Of a stretch of 64,000 nt of DNA, positions 1 to 10,756 are shown in pieces; the stretch's first letter is position 1, and each line of letters starts with the position of its first letter. Made by a program: the position numbers and the translations under genes. The DNA comes from Syncephalis fuscata (taxonomy: Eukaryota > Zoopagomycota > Zoopagomycetes > Zoopagales > Piptocephalidaceae): NCBI GenBank assembly GCA_025786725.1, contig JAHLTZ010000002.1, positions 124,001-188,000 of the forward strand, read 5' to 3'. The notes beneath the pieces were generated by a model that made no database searches, was not told where the DNA came from, and saw only the letters and a program-made list of their open reading frames with translations.

Positions 1-760
1 TCTTCAGGATCACCTACGTCAACTATATAATGGTCGTTGTAGTGGCTGGTTGGTTAGATAGTCAATAGAAAGAGCTAATTGATGTAATTTGATACATCGA
101 ATAAACAGAATAATGTTGCATACCTTGTTCGATGTAAAGTGTATCGGCCTCGGCGTGACGATGTGCAGCCAAAACAAGCGCTACCCGTAGATCCAATTTA
201 TGGAATTCATCCTCCACGACAGTAGCAGCATTAGTGGTTATTGTTACATCATTGGTCGATGGATGCTTGGAAGTGTCGGCACCATTATAATTATTATTAA
301 TAATTCTAGATGATTTTTCTGCTTTTTCTAAATAATTTAAATTAGGTTTATACTCTTTAAATAAATACAAGTGTACAATTAAGCTACCTTTAATTCCTTC
401 AAATAGCATCTTTTGCACATGAAGACTTTCATCCGATGTTATATTTTCTTGTTCGGCCGGCGTTAACGATGGCTGCAGCTGGCCGCTATCTCCATCGTTA
501 TTATCTTGGTGGCCATTATTGCTGATATCTTTTTTGCTATTATTGCCATGGGACTTTTCGGAAAAAGAGGATGGATTCACTAGGCGAGCATCAAACATAT
601 GGAATCTATTAGCTGTCAGGGCAGCGAAAGAATGCCATGAATGTGTGCTGAATTGGCGGGCCACTGTTCGAGAATGCTTTAAACCTTTAATGTCAATACA
701 GCGGCAACTATAACGGCTCGTTACAGCTGCTTTAGACGTCATAGACCGAATGAGTAGCAT
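1..760 (-). CDS. tRNA-binding (EMAPII/Arc1-like) domain protein, 5' part, runs off the left edge
   Basis: Only the N-terminal part is present. The first ATG is at 760-758. The first ~45 residues are rich in Arg, Ser and Thr with few acids, like a mitochondrial presequence; a long polar linker follows. Near residue 190 comes LDLRVALVLAAHRHAEADTL, which matches the start of the OB-fold tRNA-binding domain of EMAPII/AIMP1, Arc1 and the C-terminus of some synthetases. A phase-1 intron (123-23, GTATGC...TATAG) splices this to VDVGDPE, the expected next strand of that fold. Such domains deliver tRNA to synthetases. The presequence-like leader would suggest a mitochondrial version, which is inference. 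The rest of the OB fold lies outside the window. Confidence 0.75.
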
Positions 761-841
761 GTTTGTCGTAATAGCGATTTACCAATATACAAGGGATAAA
801 AAATAACGAAAAAAAGATGGGTGACGAATTGTATCACATCT

Positions 842-855
842 TCTATTTACCTATT
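842..855. repeat. Target-site duplication of the LINE, 3' side
   Basis: TCTATTTACCTATT, identical to 1810-1823, directly abuts the (AAAT)n tail. Confidence 0.85.
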
Positions 856-1809
856 TTATTTATTTATTTATTTATTTAGCTTGTGGGCCAACGTTTCGTT
901 GTCTTATTTCCAACGAAGCTTCCCACCTAGAGTGTTATTATTTCACTCTAGTCGGGCTAGACCGCCACGTCTTCACGTGAGCTGGTCTCAATGGCACCAC
1001 GTTGGGGCAATAATCTTTAGGTAGTATTCAGTGTTAAATACTAGTCTATTAATTTTGTCCCAATTTTTAGTCAGATCTTTCGACCCGACTATAGCCGCGA
1101 AGCCAGTGTGTGGCTGGTCTTCGGCTATTATTCCTGGACCTTCTGAGTGGGCTGGGGGGTGTGCTGTTGATTGGCTGGTTTCCATTGGCTGTATTGTGTT
1201 GTTCCTATTGGCCCATATTCCCAATACCGATTTCACTCTTTTACATCTTGGTATCCAGATTTCATTCTCACAAATTTCAACATGGCTGCCGTTGCAGTGG
1301 CCATGATTTCTTCTCTCTCATCATGATTGAGGGTGAACTGTCTCAAATTATTGATGAGCTTCTCCCTCGAGAGTCCCAGTATAAATCCAGTGTCATTTAT
1401 TGGGTCCACTGGCATTGCGTAGTGTGCCACTTCTTCCACTCTGACTGGCAGTTGGGGTGGATTGGCTCTTATTCGTTTTTCGTTGATTTTTGTTATCGTT
1501 TTGATAGTTTCATTAGAAACTTGTCTTTTTGCCTCTCTGCTTATGTCTTCTGTGTTGGCTTTGCAGTTGACTACATGTTTCCACGTTTCTCTTTTCCCTC
1601 TTCACATCTACAGCATATATCTGTTGGATACCTTTCCACACACCATATATGCTGTCTGGCTAATGTTGGTAGTTGGCCAACTGCCAATTTCCACGCAAAC
1701 TCTTTCTTTTTCCTCTCCTTGTGGTTCTCTTCTGGTGTATGCTTTCTTCTTTCACTATCTTTTTCCTTCCCACCTATCGCTGTTACTCTCTTTTGCTTCC
1801 AGGTAGGTG
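856..1809 (-). mobile_element. 5'-truncated non-LTR retrotransposon (LINE), 3' end only
   Basis: Read on the minus strand, this block encodes the last part of a LINE reverse-transcriptase ORF. A QLPTLARQHIW segment is followed by a CxRC...ETWKHVVNC zinc-knuckle-like motif, the usual cysteine pattern after the RT domain. The conserved-looking tail continues through two open stretches (1439-1233 and 1236-988). At least one frame break separates CRC from ETWKH, so the copy is dead. The 3' end is an (AAAT)n tail, seen as TTTA repeats at 856-879. The element is more GC-rich than its flanks. It is bounded by a perfect 14-bp direct repeat. About 950 bp remain, so most of ORF2 and all 5' sequence are missing, as expected for incomplete target-primed reverse transcription. 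Confidence 0.85.
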
Positions 1810-1823
1810 TCTATTTACCTATT
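1810..1823. repeat. Target-site duplication of the LINE, 5' side
   Basis: TCTATTTACCTATT, the second copy of the 14-bp duplication, marks the truncated 5' end of the element at 1809. Confidence 0.85.
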
Positions 1824-2046
1824 AATTATCTGGAGCATTGTACTTTATCATATCTTTTATTTATCTATTTCACCTCTTAACACTTTTAAATACAATTAAA
1901 CACTTATTTATTACTATAACGTGTATAATATTACATTCAACAATAACTAATTCATGTGTAATTATTAATACAATAATGTAATTAATTAGTTATTTTTATT
2001 ATTGCTTTGATATGTATATTGTCATTGTGATATTAATTGTCCAAAT

Positions 2047-2368
2047 GCCATTTATTTAGTCAGATTAGCTATAGGGAAAGTAGCTGTTTAATAAAAGATC
2101 TTTATACTAATTATATTAATATTAATTTTATATCGCAAATATGTCCAAAATGCAATAGTACAATATTAGAAAATAGAAAATATTATTCAGATGCAATAAC
2201 CACCCATGCTGTACGTAGATGCAACAACAACATAATGACATGGAATCGCGATCAATGGCGTCTATTAATATTCCATCAATCTTTCTACACATGGCCAACA
2301 ACAACAACGATCGACCTTAAATGTTTCAAAGAAATCAAATGGTATGTTACATTGTTTATTTAAATGTT
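2047..2368 (+). mobile_element. Degenerate dispersed repeat with transposase-like coding remnant (copy 1)
   Basis: The segment is open on the plus strand. It encodes a zinc-ribbon-like ICPKCNST...RRCNNN followed by WRLLIFHQSFYTWP. Two other places in the window match parts of it: 45909-45975 matches its first 65 bp and 56348-56474 matches its last 125 bp. Differences between copies are partly conservative at protein level (SY versus DY, HQ versus NQ), so the family was once coding. The N-terminal zinc ribbon recalls ISXO2/Merlin-type transposases, but no DDE catalytic core was seen, so that assignment is weak. Confidence 0.4.
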
Positions 2369-3271
2369 TAAAATAGCAGCTACTGATATAATGTTTTGTT
2401 ACAATTAATTTTATTTTATGGAAATAATAGTACTATTACATTACATTGATATTTATTGTGAATGACGATTTAAACACAAATTAATTATTTAAATCATTAC
2501 AATTGATTGCGTAAAATAGCCTATTGCGTTGAATGGGGAATCAAAATAATTGCAGTTGTCTTCGATAGTTATATTTGTAGTTCTATTGTTATAGTACTGG
2601 TAAAGCACTGAATAATCATTACGATTTATAATTAAATGGATATATTGTAGTGCAAAATACTTAACGGTCTATGTTGTTGTTCAGACAATAAAAATTAGTG
2701 TGATATTTTTAGATAACATAGTTGCAATAAGTAACTCATTAAAACAATAAGAACCAATTACAGTTGTTTTTAATTGAACAAAGTGGCTAAGTGCTGAAAT
2801 TATCAAGTCACGCTGCTTTCCAAACAGGTTTCTACCTAGCTTTGCTTCTGGTTGTTGTTGTATTATGCCCTGTGGCATATTGTGTGTACGCATATATGTA
2901 TATATATCTAAATGAGTATGCGTACAACATAAACTGCCAACTCTTTCATATAGCTAACGTTTTTTTAGAGCGCCGTGCTCATCTTTTTCTACTTTATTTT
3001 TGTTCGTATACCCATCTTTTGCTCGTGTCGTCTGTACATGAATTATTGGTGTACATCATTTTTTGCATTCTTTTAACCATTATTTTGCATTAAGCGCTGA
3101 TAGATACCAGCTATTACTGTGGTATTAAATTATCAGTTGCGTTTTATTTTCTAGTTTCATTGAATTTACACTCAGCGTGGCGTTATTCTTGGTCATTGAT
3201 TGTCTCTAGCTATATCCGCTGTATATCGCGCTGTTATTGTCTAAAATAGTGTCGATCGGGCTGCTACTATT
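2369..3271. other. AT-rich non-coding interval
   Basis: No supported ORF. It probably holds the promoter and leader of the Ser/Thr/Asn-rich gene at 3272. Confidence 0.5.
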
Positions 3272-4412
3272 ATGCATCCACCATACCCATCATCTCGGCA
3301 CAGCTATTTGGAAAAGAAAGTGCCAGCTACATCTGAACCAAGCTGTCCGGCAACAAATAGTACTAATAGCCTTGCTGATGTCAATAACATTGATCGCGAT
3401 CACACTCGCAACGCCAATGACTTGCCACCACCGTCTACCGATCATAACCAACAACAGCATATCTATACTAATTTGCATCATATTAACAATGAAGAAAATA
3501 ATAAAGCAGCATTAGCGCCTACAGCAGTTCGTCAAACCCTACATAGCGGACATGCTGCAACTACTGGTACTTCAGACCAGCGACCGGCATCAATTGCCCT
3601 TTCATCATTTTCTTCCGTAACTATTCCAGTGGTCCTTAGTCCAAGTGAAGTCATTTGTGCACCACTTGAGCCACCTAAGGCTAAATCATTTAGTGGAGCA
3701 TCAACAACATCCACACTAGCTAATTCCACAACTGGTGCTGCATTCACTGCAAATCATCTCATATATGACTCGGTACCTCCGATGACAGCGGGTGCAGCGT
3801 CTACTATGCAGACAGACACCACAGCTACTGCAGAAACAACGATCCGGTACACACTACTATTAAGCTAGGTCCATTTGCCACAACTGAGTCGGCACGCAAT
3901 TCTATTTTGACAACTCGAGATGTGCCATCAGAAATGAATTACAAACGCAGCAAAGTGCAGTGCCAGCAGCTAACACAGTTCATTCATCGGAAGCCACAAT
4001 TGCTACACCCAATACCATTATTACCACTATCAACAGCAATAACAATAGCCATAACAATGTGTTTCGTGTGGCTCAATATATTCGACGACCTATGATAGCA
4101 CCCAATTCTAGTCTGGTTACTACTGCTGCACCTCGAACTGTTAGCGAAAGAAGCAGCAACTTAAGACACAATCAGTCACAAACCGCTATTGCATTTACAA
4201 GCACTAATATGGAGCATAATACTACCAATAGACCAGTATTGACTTTAAATGACATAGATGGGCCAAGTTGCATTTATAGTTGCCATTATAACTTTTGTCA
4301 TGTGCTAAAGACGCTATTCTGCATTAGAATAAATAGTATTACCAATTTTATTAAGCTATTGTTTATATTAGTTAGTTTATTGCATACTTGTGATAATAAT
4401 AAAACAAAATAA
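3272..4412 (+). CDS. Ser/Thr/Asn-rich protein of unknown function, broken into three frames
   Basis: The ATG at 3272 opens a 198-codon low-complexity reading (Ser, Thr, Ala, Asn, Pro). Biased composition then continues in a second frame from about 3841 to 3935 (GPFATTESARNSILTTRD) and in a third from about 3930 (LQTQQSAVPAANTVHSSEAT) to a stop at 4412. Both shifts would be repaired by one extra base. Alternatively a 73-nt intron (3847-3919) joins frames 1 and 3 in phase but skips the middle frame. The C-terminal end contains a hydrophobic stretch that may be a membrane segment. No domain was recognised. It could be a disordered regulator or a surface protein. Confidence 0.5.
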
Positions 4413-5200
4413 TGGGGAAACTTGGCTTTTAGTGGGCTGATTTGGCGTTGTTAAATATGTTTTATAAATATTGCTTTGTTTTGAATATAATATAATGATA
4501 ATAATCATCACAAAGATGTTAGCTGTACCCTTTAGCCTATTAATTAATATGTATTAGTACATACTTTATTTGACTACTTTTTTATGAAGCCTTTAAATGT
4601 GTCTTTTTTTGATAAAACAGTTATTCCATCAATTATGTGCAATCTATCACAAATAATTGTAACTTCATTAATGAGTTAAGTAAATGACATCAAGGACTGC
4701 ATAAAAACAGCCATATATTTTGGTTGGCTATATAAAAATAACAGTTTTATTTCAGACTTTTCTTACTAAATAATATGCTAATAAATCTACGTTGATTACA
4801 TCTTGAGTATGCAGTATAATTAAATAAACAAAACATTGCTAACATATGTACAATTTATCACGTGGTCTTGTACATTGGCTCTCCAATCACGTTATTAATA
4901 TGGGCATTGATCAATTAATCCAGTTGCTAAGTCACCCACTTTCTTTCCGCTCAATCCCAAATACTTGTGTAGTTCATTCCTTATTCATATTGGTTTTAAA
5001 TAACGCCTGGCTTATTGCTTTGTTTCCAGGATAACTACTATTGCCTTGACAACTGTACAGCAGAGTTTGGACTGTTATTTGCCGCTGTTGCCTGGAATTC
5101 TGTGTCGCTGCACGTTGCAGTTTATGTATACACCAACCCACATTTACTTTTAACAAACTCACTACGCAGTTTACTGTGCATATAAATACGTTAACTTAGT
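4413..5200. other. AT-rich non-coding interval
   Basis: The short open stretches here lack codon bias and splice partners. It presumably contains the 3' end of the preceding gene and the promoter of the SAP gene. Confidence 0.5.
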
Positions 5201-6593
5201 ATGGAGGACAGTTCTGTATTAAGCAAGTGTACTCGCAATGAGTTGTCTGGTAAGTGACGTCAATAATTAAGTGGCCAAGCCAGTAGGTGACGTGCCAACG
5301 CGTATTTTTGATCGCCGCTAGCACTGAAGCCATTTAAGTGCAAACCATTGATGGAATTTTAAAAAATAATAGAAATTGCAGGCAGACTCAGATTGGCTGT
5401 TGGGGGACGTAAATCCGAGATTGAGACGCGTATATGGTAAGAAAAAGTGTCGTTTATGTCTAATCATCAATTCTTACACATATTAGGGAGTATTACCAGC
5501 AGACACAAGATCCAGCGTATGTCCGGAAAATCGTCGACAAAATGATTGCTAAGTCACCAAAACACGGCCGACGCCCACGTGTAATTGAACGTGCGCTAGT
5601 ATCTCTTCCGAGGTTATAGAAGAAGTTGTAACAACACCGGCAAGAAGGTGAGCTGATAACACTGAGTTGATTCGTTTCAAAACTAATTCTGTAGCGGACA
5701 GTGATTTGACAAAAGAAGTTTTGACCACACAACGTTCTCCGCAGAATGTACGTCGGACCAAGCTGCTTCCTGTATCAAAGTTATTGCCAGAGACCGATGA
5801 TGTCGGCGAAGATGAGTCGGCTGAAGAGCAAGATACTGTGGCTGAACAAACACCAACACGTAGACGGTCTCTTCTTTCCCAGCAGCTATTGGAGTCTTGG
5901 AAATCAAGTCCAAAGACTGAGCGTCTTTTGCTAAAGCTACGCGAGGTAAAATTTTAATTTAAAATGTATAGCTTTCTACTTATATGTCGCGTTCTATATA
6001 GCAATACTCTAGCGTTTCAGCAATTATACAATCATTGGTAGTGTGCGAACTAATCGTATTGGCACTGACGACCGTCAAATGGGACATTGTAAGTAGAAAG
6101 ATACTAATATTTACAACAACTAATAGTTGCTTATTTGCAGAAAAGTACCGGGCCGGTCCTGTTTTATCTGTCTGGCACAATACATGAATTTCACGGACCA
6201 GTGCCAGATTTCTCACTATTTGCACGATTCGATACCTTTTGGTATCCGCTAATTGGATGGCTAATTGGCTTTGTTATTTTGCCAGCTCTTCCAGCGCTTG
6301 TAGTCCACATCGGCCAAACATCAATTCAAACCCGACGCGGAAGTCGCCGCATTAGTAGTGCTAGTGCTCGTGAAGGAGCATTCAGCTTATTCCAGTGTGG
6401 AGATTACAGCGTCAATGTTATTACTTGGTCGGCCGCTCGATTGGCGTGTATCTATATACTGCGCGGTATTTCGCCACACGTAGCTCAGTGGCCATATGCC
6501 GTCTATGCACATTTATCGCAAGAATTGCTTGTTGTAACAGGCACAGCGGGTCTATTGTTTACAATGGTTGAAATGCTTTCTAAGCAATCATAG
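5201..6593 (+). CDS. SAP-domain membrane protein, probably nuclear envelope
   Basis: Exons: 5201-5249, 5382-5436, 5487-5647, 5702-5945, 6002-6088, 6141-6593. Exons 1-3 encode a SAP-like helix-extension-helix (NELSGRLRLAVGGRKSEIE), normally a DNA-binding fold. An acidic, Arg-rich linker follows. Exon 5 encodes a hydrophobic helix ending in ALTTVKWD. The last exon holds two or three further membrane segments, one being FWYPLIGWLIGFVILPALP. This order (N-terminal SAP, C-terminal helices) matches a fungal family of SAP-domain membrane proteins and recalls Heh/Man1 proteins of the inner nuclear membrane; location is inferred. Exon 3 carries one frame break near 5585-5605 that one extra base would repair. 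With that base, intron 5648-5701 (GTGAGC...ACAG) joins in phase. Confidence 0.65.
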
Positions 6594-7498
6594 TTTTTTA
6601 TTACTGACAATCATTAAAGAGATAAGCCAACAGCATGCAGATAAATACTTTAAAAGACTGTGCATAATCCGCCAATTATTATAATTATTTATTATGGTCT
6701 AAATAAACCATATAATGATGTGTTACAAGATGTGCAAATGTGCTATCGGTTGAATGATTAGATAAGCTGTCAGCGTTGAATTCAGTAGACTATATTGTAG
6801 TGTTTTGACTTTTATGTAATAATACATGATTGTCTAGCTTACAGTGGTGTTTAAATATCAATGTAAACATGGAATAAAATAGTATTATGTACAGCGTTTA
6901 ATACACATTGGATAAATGCTTAGTGATGGTCATATACACTATGATCAGTTGAATACTAATATGTATATCGACTATTTTGTCAAGACAATAAAATATTAAT
7001 AATGCTTAGAAGAAACAGCCGTTGTTTTAAATAGTTAATGCAATGGCCATTATAATTATTCAGTTCATTGCTGGACTATTATATGCTGATTATATATAGT
7101 GTTATACATATAATTTAATACAAAGGATAGGTAGAGCTATAACGTGCGACTTGGAAGATGTAACTAGTTTTTATCATTCATAAGAGATATTGCTATATTG
7201 AATTTAACATTTATCACTTTAGTAGTTGGCCATGATAACCAGTGGATATGGATAACGCTTTATATATTGATGAATAAAGGAAAGGACTAAATAGATTAAA
7301 GACACGAAATTGTAACAGCTTGTTTTACAGCCTGACTTTATGGAATATTAGTCATTTACTGTTTAAATCATACCAAGTAGCATTTACAAGTAAATAGCTA
7401 TACAATATTAGCGCTTAATAAACAAATACATAATACATAAAATATAGCACATAACTAAGACAATTGGATCATAACATACTATGAATTTATTTAATGAA
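6594..7498. other. AT-rich convergent intergenic region
   Basis: It lies between the ends of two convergent genes. No coding or RNA signal was seen. Confidence 0.5.
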
Positions 7499-8731
7499 TT
7501 ATTGATGAGAATGCCAGTTTGGATTGTTAGTTAAAAGCATTCCTTCCAATGCATCCATAGTGACCTCGTCTGCTATTTCTAAACATCTAGATACATCTAG
7601 CCTGTAAAGCTCGCTCTGAGTCCAACCTGGCCTGTGTATAGCTTTTCCCTTTTTCGCATCTTCATTGTTTTTGAGTTTGCAGAGTATTTCAATTTTTACT
7701 TTCTTAGGAACAAGCCAAAGAATTTTTCTTGAAGTAACTTCATTTAAAACAAAACGCTCCGCCTCTGCTTTTCCATTCTCAAATCCCCATTCTGTTGAAA
7801 TGGGAGTATTAAAATTAAAAAACTGTGGCATATATTTACCATCTTTCTTCTTGGTATGCAAATATCTAGCAATACAATCAATATAAGCATTATTAATAAA
7901 CGCTATACTTACCATCAAAATTCTTGTGGCATACCATCCCACTTTTCTTATAGCATCTAGACCTAATAATAATTTAATATATACATATAAACAATCAAGA
8001 TTTGTACCTGATCCAATATTACGCCATAAATCCAATATCTTTTTCATATCAAGTTGCATTGCACTAGTTGAAAAGTTAGCATTATAGATATTATATGGAA
8101 GTAATACTATTGAATTAGTCATACCTGAGGGGATTCTCAGCAAATTGTTTATATGTCTGTTCACATTGGCCTGGTAAGACATAGCATCTAATTTGTCCAG
8201 AAATTATAAAACCGCCTTTAGGTACAGCAACAGAAAACTTGTTGCTGTTAAATAGTAAAGAATGTGCCTTTAAATCCTGTTGATGATGCTACTTGTTAGT
8301 TTTTGCATATCTATTGCTACATAAAACTTGCCTCATATACTTGAAAAGCATTATTGTTTGGATTTGGATCTGATCCACATGTAAGTGTAATGGGTTGATT
8401 ATGTTGCGTTCCTTTGATATAGTGAACACCTTTAACTTCATATGGATTGTCAGTAAACTGAATATCATATATGGTAAATGGACTTTCTGAGTCGTTGTTT
8501 TTATAACTCATAAATTCTACATAAATACTAAAGTTAGCAAATAACATGGATAAATTGGCGTAGACGTTTACCAATGGGCCTAGGCTCGGGCTCGGGCTTA
8601 GAGTTGAAGGAGCCTGGCATGGCATTAGAAGGCTCGGACCCAAACAAACCTGGTATACCATTAACAGGAGTGACCTGAGTAATTGATACTAGCATGAGAG
8701 CAGTGGTAGCAATAGCAAGAATGGATTTCAT
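7499..8731 (-). CDS. Secreted-protein family, copy A (most complete copy)
   Basis: Exons read from 8731 downward: 8731-8572, 8516-8332, 8276-8125, 8063-8008, 7962-7913, 7865-7499. The start MKSILAIATTALMLVS is a signal peptide with a likely cleavage after VNG, followed by a Pro/Glu-rich stretch. Later landmarks are FTIYDIQFTDNPYEVKGVHY, DPNPNNNAFQVYE, and a C-terminus ending ALEGMLLTNNPNWHSHQ. The same exon order is present in copies B and C. Intron 2 (8331-8277) starts with GC. Relative to copy B, exon 5 lacks one C and exon 6 lacks another near its start, so the spliced frame breaks. Curiously, 8182-7499 is open if introns 3-5 are retained. No known family was recognised; a lineage-specific extracellular protein is the cautious reading. 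Confidence 0.6.
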
Positions 8732-9197
8732 TATAAGTATGGCTTTGTCAAAATTTAGTCGTTAAATAAAAAGTGGTGTTTTCTATTAGACTAGTATGTG
8801 AGGAAAGAGTACGACGTGATGATTAGACAAATAAACATGTTAAAATGCAGATATTTATAGTAAAATACACCGTACGATAGTCAACATATTTACTATGAGG
8901 CTGAACAAATACAATTATGCGCTTCTGAGTAAACAACGTGAAAAGAGCACATGGAATAAATAAGTGACAAATTTCCGACATCTCAATATAGAATTTGAAA
9001 TAAAAATGTTTCGAAAATGCATTCTTATTTCTATCTAAAGAGATTGAATGGCACGACAAACAAAACGGTAACTCATTATAATAATGCCATTTTTACATGA
9101 TTGTTACTCCTGGAACAATGATATCCAAAAAATTTACAGGTTTGTTAGTAAACGCTGTGGACTGAAAACCATCTTTTTTGTTGATACTAATTACAAC
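8632..9197 (-). repeat. 5' block shared with copy C (signal-peptide exon plus promoter)
   Basis: This stretch is almost identical to 24479-25043, with only a few substitutions and one-base length differences. It covers the first coding codons, the leader, the TATA box and about 340 bp upstream of it. Similarity stops abruptly after TTACAAC at 9197. Confidence 0.85.
8852..8859 (-). promoter_or_regulatory. TATA box of copy A
   Basis: TATAAATA on the minus strand, about 120 bp upstream of the ATG. The motif and its CTATAAATA context are kept in copies B and C. Confidence 0.5.
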
Positions 9198-9403
9198 GCA
9201 GATAGTAATTCAATAGTCTAGATTCAAATATACTAAATGTATATATTATATTATTTTACAGCTTGCTTTCACATAATACTTGTTGTTTGTTATTTAAATT
9301 ATGTTAAATAAAATTGCATTCATGTGACATTATATCATTTTATTACTAGATAAAGCGAAAGACAAAGATAATAAAAAATACTTAATCTTCATTGAAAGTA
9401 AAG

Positions 9404-10756
9404 TTAATTACTCTTTCTTATTTCTGCAGATTCGGCTTCATTGGCTTGATATTCTCGACTGCCAGCTGTTACAACGGCTGCTGCAAGCTGAGATGCCTCT
9501 TCAATGATTCGATCTGTCTCTATACGGGCTCTCAGCCGGTCTTTACCTGACAAATAGTCAAGATCGGTCTCTACGGCTGATTTATCTGCTGCTGAAGTAC
9601 GATAATGTGTTAGATAGCGAGACCGCAACGTATCATCTTCGGCAATGGCAGTTCGCACCAGCTGGATGGCTTGTGTGCGATGCAGAATCATTTCTAATTC
9701 GCCGTTCATTAGACTAACTAGCGCACTTGGATCACTAATCTTTGTGGATCTATATTTGTGACAACAAGAGGACGTGGACGCGCATCCCACCATGTACCGC
9801 ACAATATGGCAAGCAATAGCCAGCATCGGGTCGCGCTAAGGTCGTCATGCAAAAACGGTATAGGCCACACGCCTAATGGATCATTTTTATCTTTATCAGC
9901 GACAGAGAAGGCAATCCATTCAACAGCAACACCGATGAGTAGTGCCCAGCCGACGTAGAATCTTGCTCGTATTTGCCGGCGTCGCTGCTCTTTAGCTGCA
10001 ACCATAAATAAAGCTTCGTTGATTCCCGAATCGTTGTATCATGATTGACAGCGGTAACTGTTGAAGAGGCAGATTTAAGACGGGGAGCGGCAAGGAAGAG
10101 GTCGCTAGTCCGACAACAATGGCTACAATAAAGTATTCCCAAGCAATTGATGGTACAAGGTAAAAGACGTAGTCAACCAAGCTTTGGCAATTATCGCCAC
10201 ATTGTGTGAATGCTCGTTCACCGAATGTGCAGTAATAGCCACGCTGCTCATCGTGTCGCAGTTTCTCCCAGAGTTCAAGTAAACGAAGGCCCTGACTATC
10301 ATTGCGCTTATTGACAATATTTGTTACATCCTCCATGGTCACTAGATAGTGGCCGTAGTGATTGGATAAACGTTCACGTATTGCATTTCGAAATCGAAAA
10401 TTAGGCACATTACGTGGCAGATCCAATTCGTAGAAAATATTGGGCGATGATACATATATATCGTAAATCTTCCATACGATCATACCAAGTAGTAGCCAAT
10501 TAGCAAGGCGGGCTTGCCATGTCATTGGTGCTATTTTAGACGATAGATTGGCATTGTTATTAGTATTGTTGTCATTGCTGCTATTGCTATTGCTGCTGCT
10601 GCTACTACTACTACTACTACTGAATTGCGCCTTTATATATCTGAATATTGTGGGTGCCAGTAAAAAGAAAATAATCTGGCCCCAAGTGGTATTTAAAAAG
10701 TTAAATATAGCGACGAGCATATTGATAAAACAAATATTAAAAGAACAAAATACCAC
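9404..10756 (-). CDS. Conserved fungal-type multi-pass membrane protein, three frame breaks
   Basis: The ATG at 10756 starts a hydrophobic segment, then a Ser/Asn tract encoded by repeated AGT/AGC (about 10560-10620). Next come a helix, the motif YDIYVSSPNIFYELDLP, an LR-rich soluble segment, FGERAFTQCGDNCQSLVDY and another membrane pair. The reading then changes frame twice between about 10110 and 10030, continues as NEALFMVAAKEQRRR plus two helices (FYVGWALLIGVAVEWIAF and a second with HDDLSATRCW), and shifts again near 9740 into a charged C-terminal tail ending at 9404. Each shift needs one added base; the last lies in an AAA run. I recall this pattern from uncharacterised fungal membrane proteins but cannot name the family. 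The gene looks intronless. Confidence 0.55.

Noticed and set aside
1110-1880. 256-codon plus-strand ORF
   Set aside because: It is the antisense of the LINE remnant. Its Phe/Leu/Ser-rich translation comes from complementing the coding strand.
3847-3868. A 22-nt GT-AG segment, and similar 16-24 nt segments at frame breaks elsewhere
   Set aside because: I considered ultra-short introns, but all confirmed introns here are at least about 40 nt and the lengths do not consistently restore frame; one missing base does.
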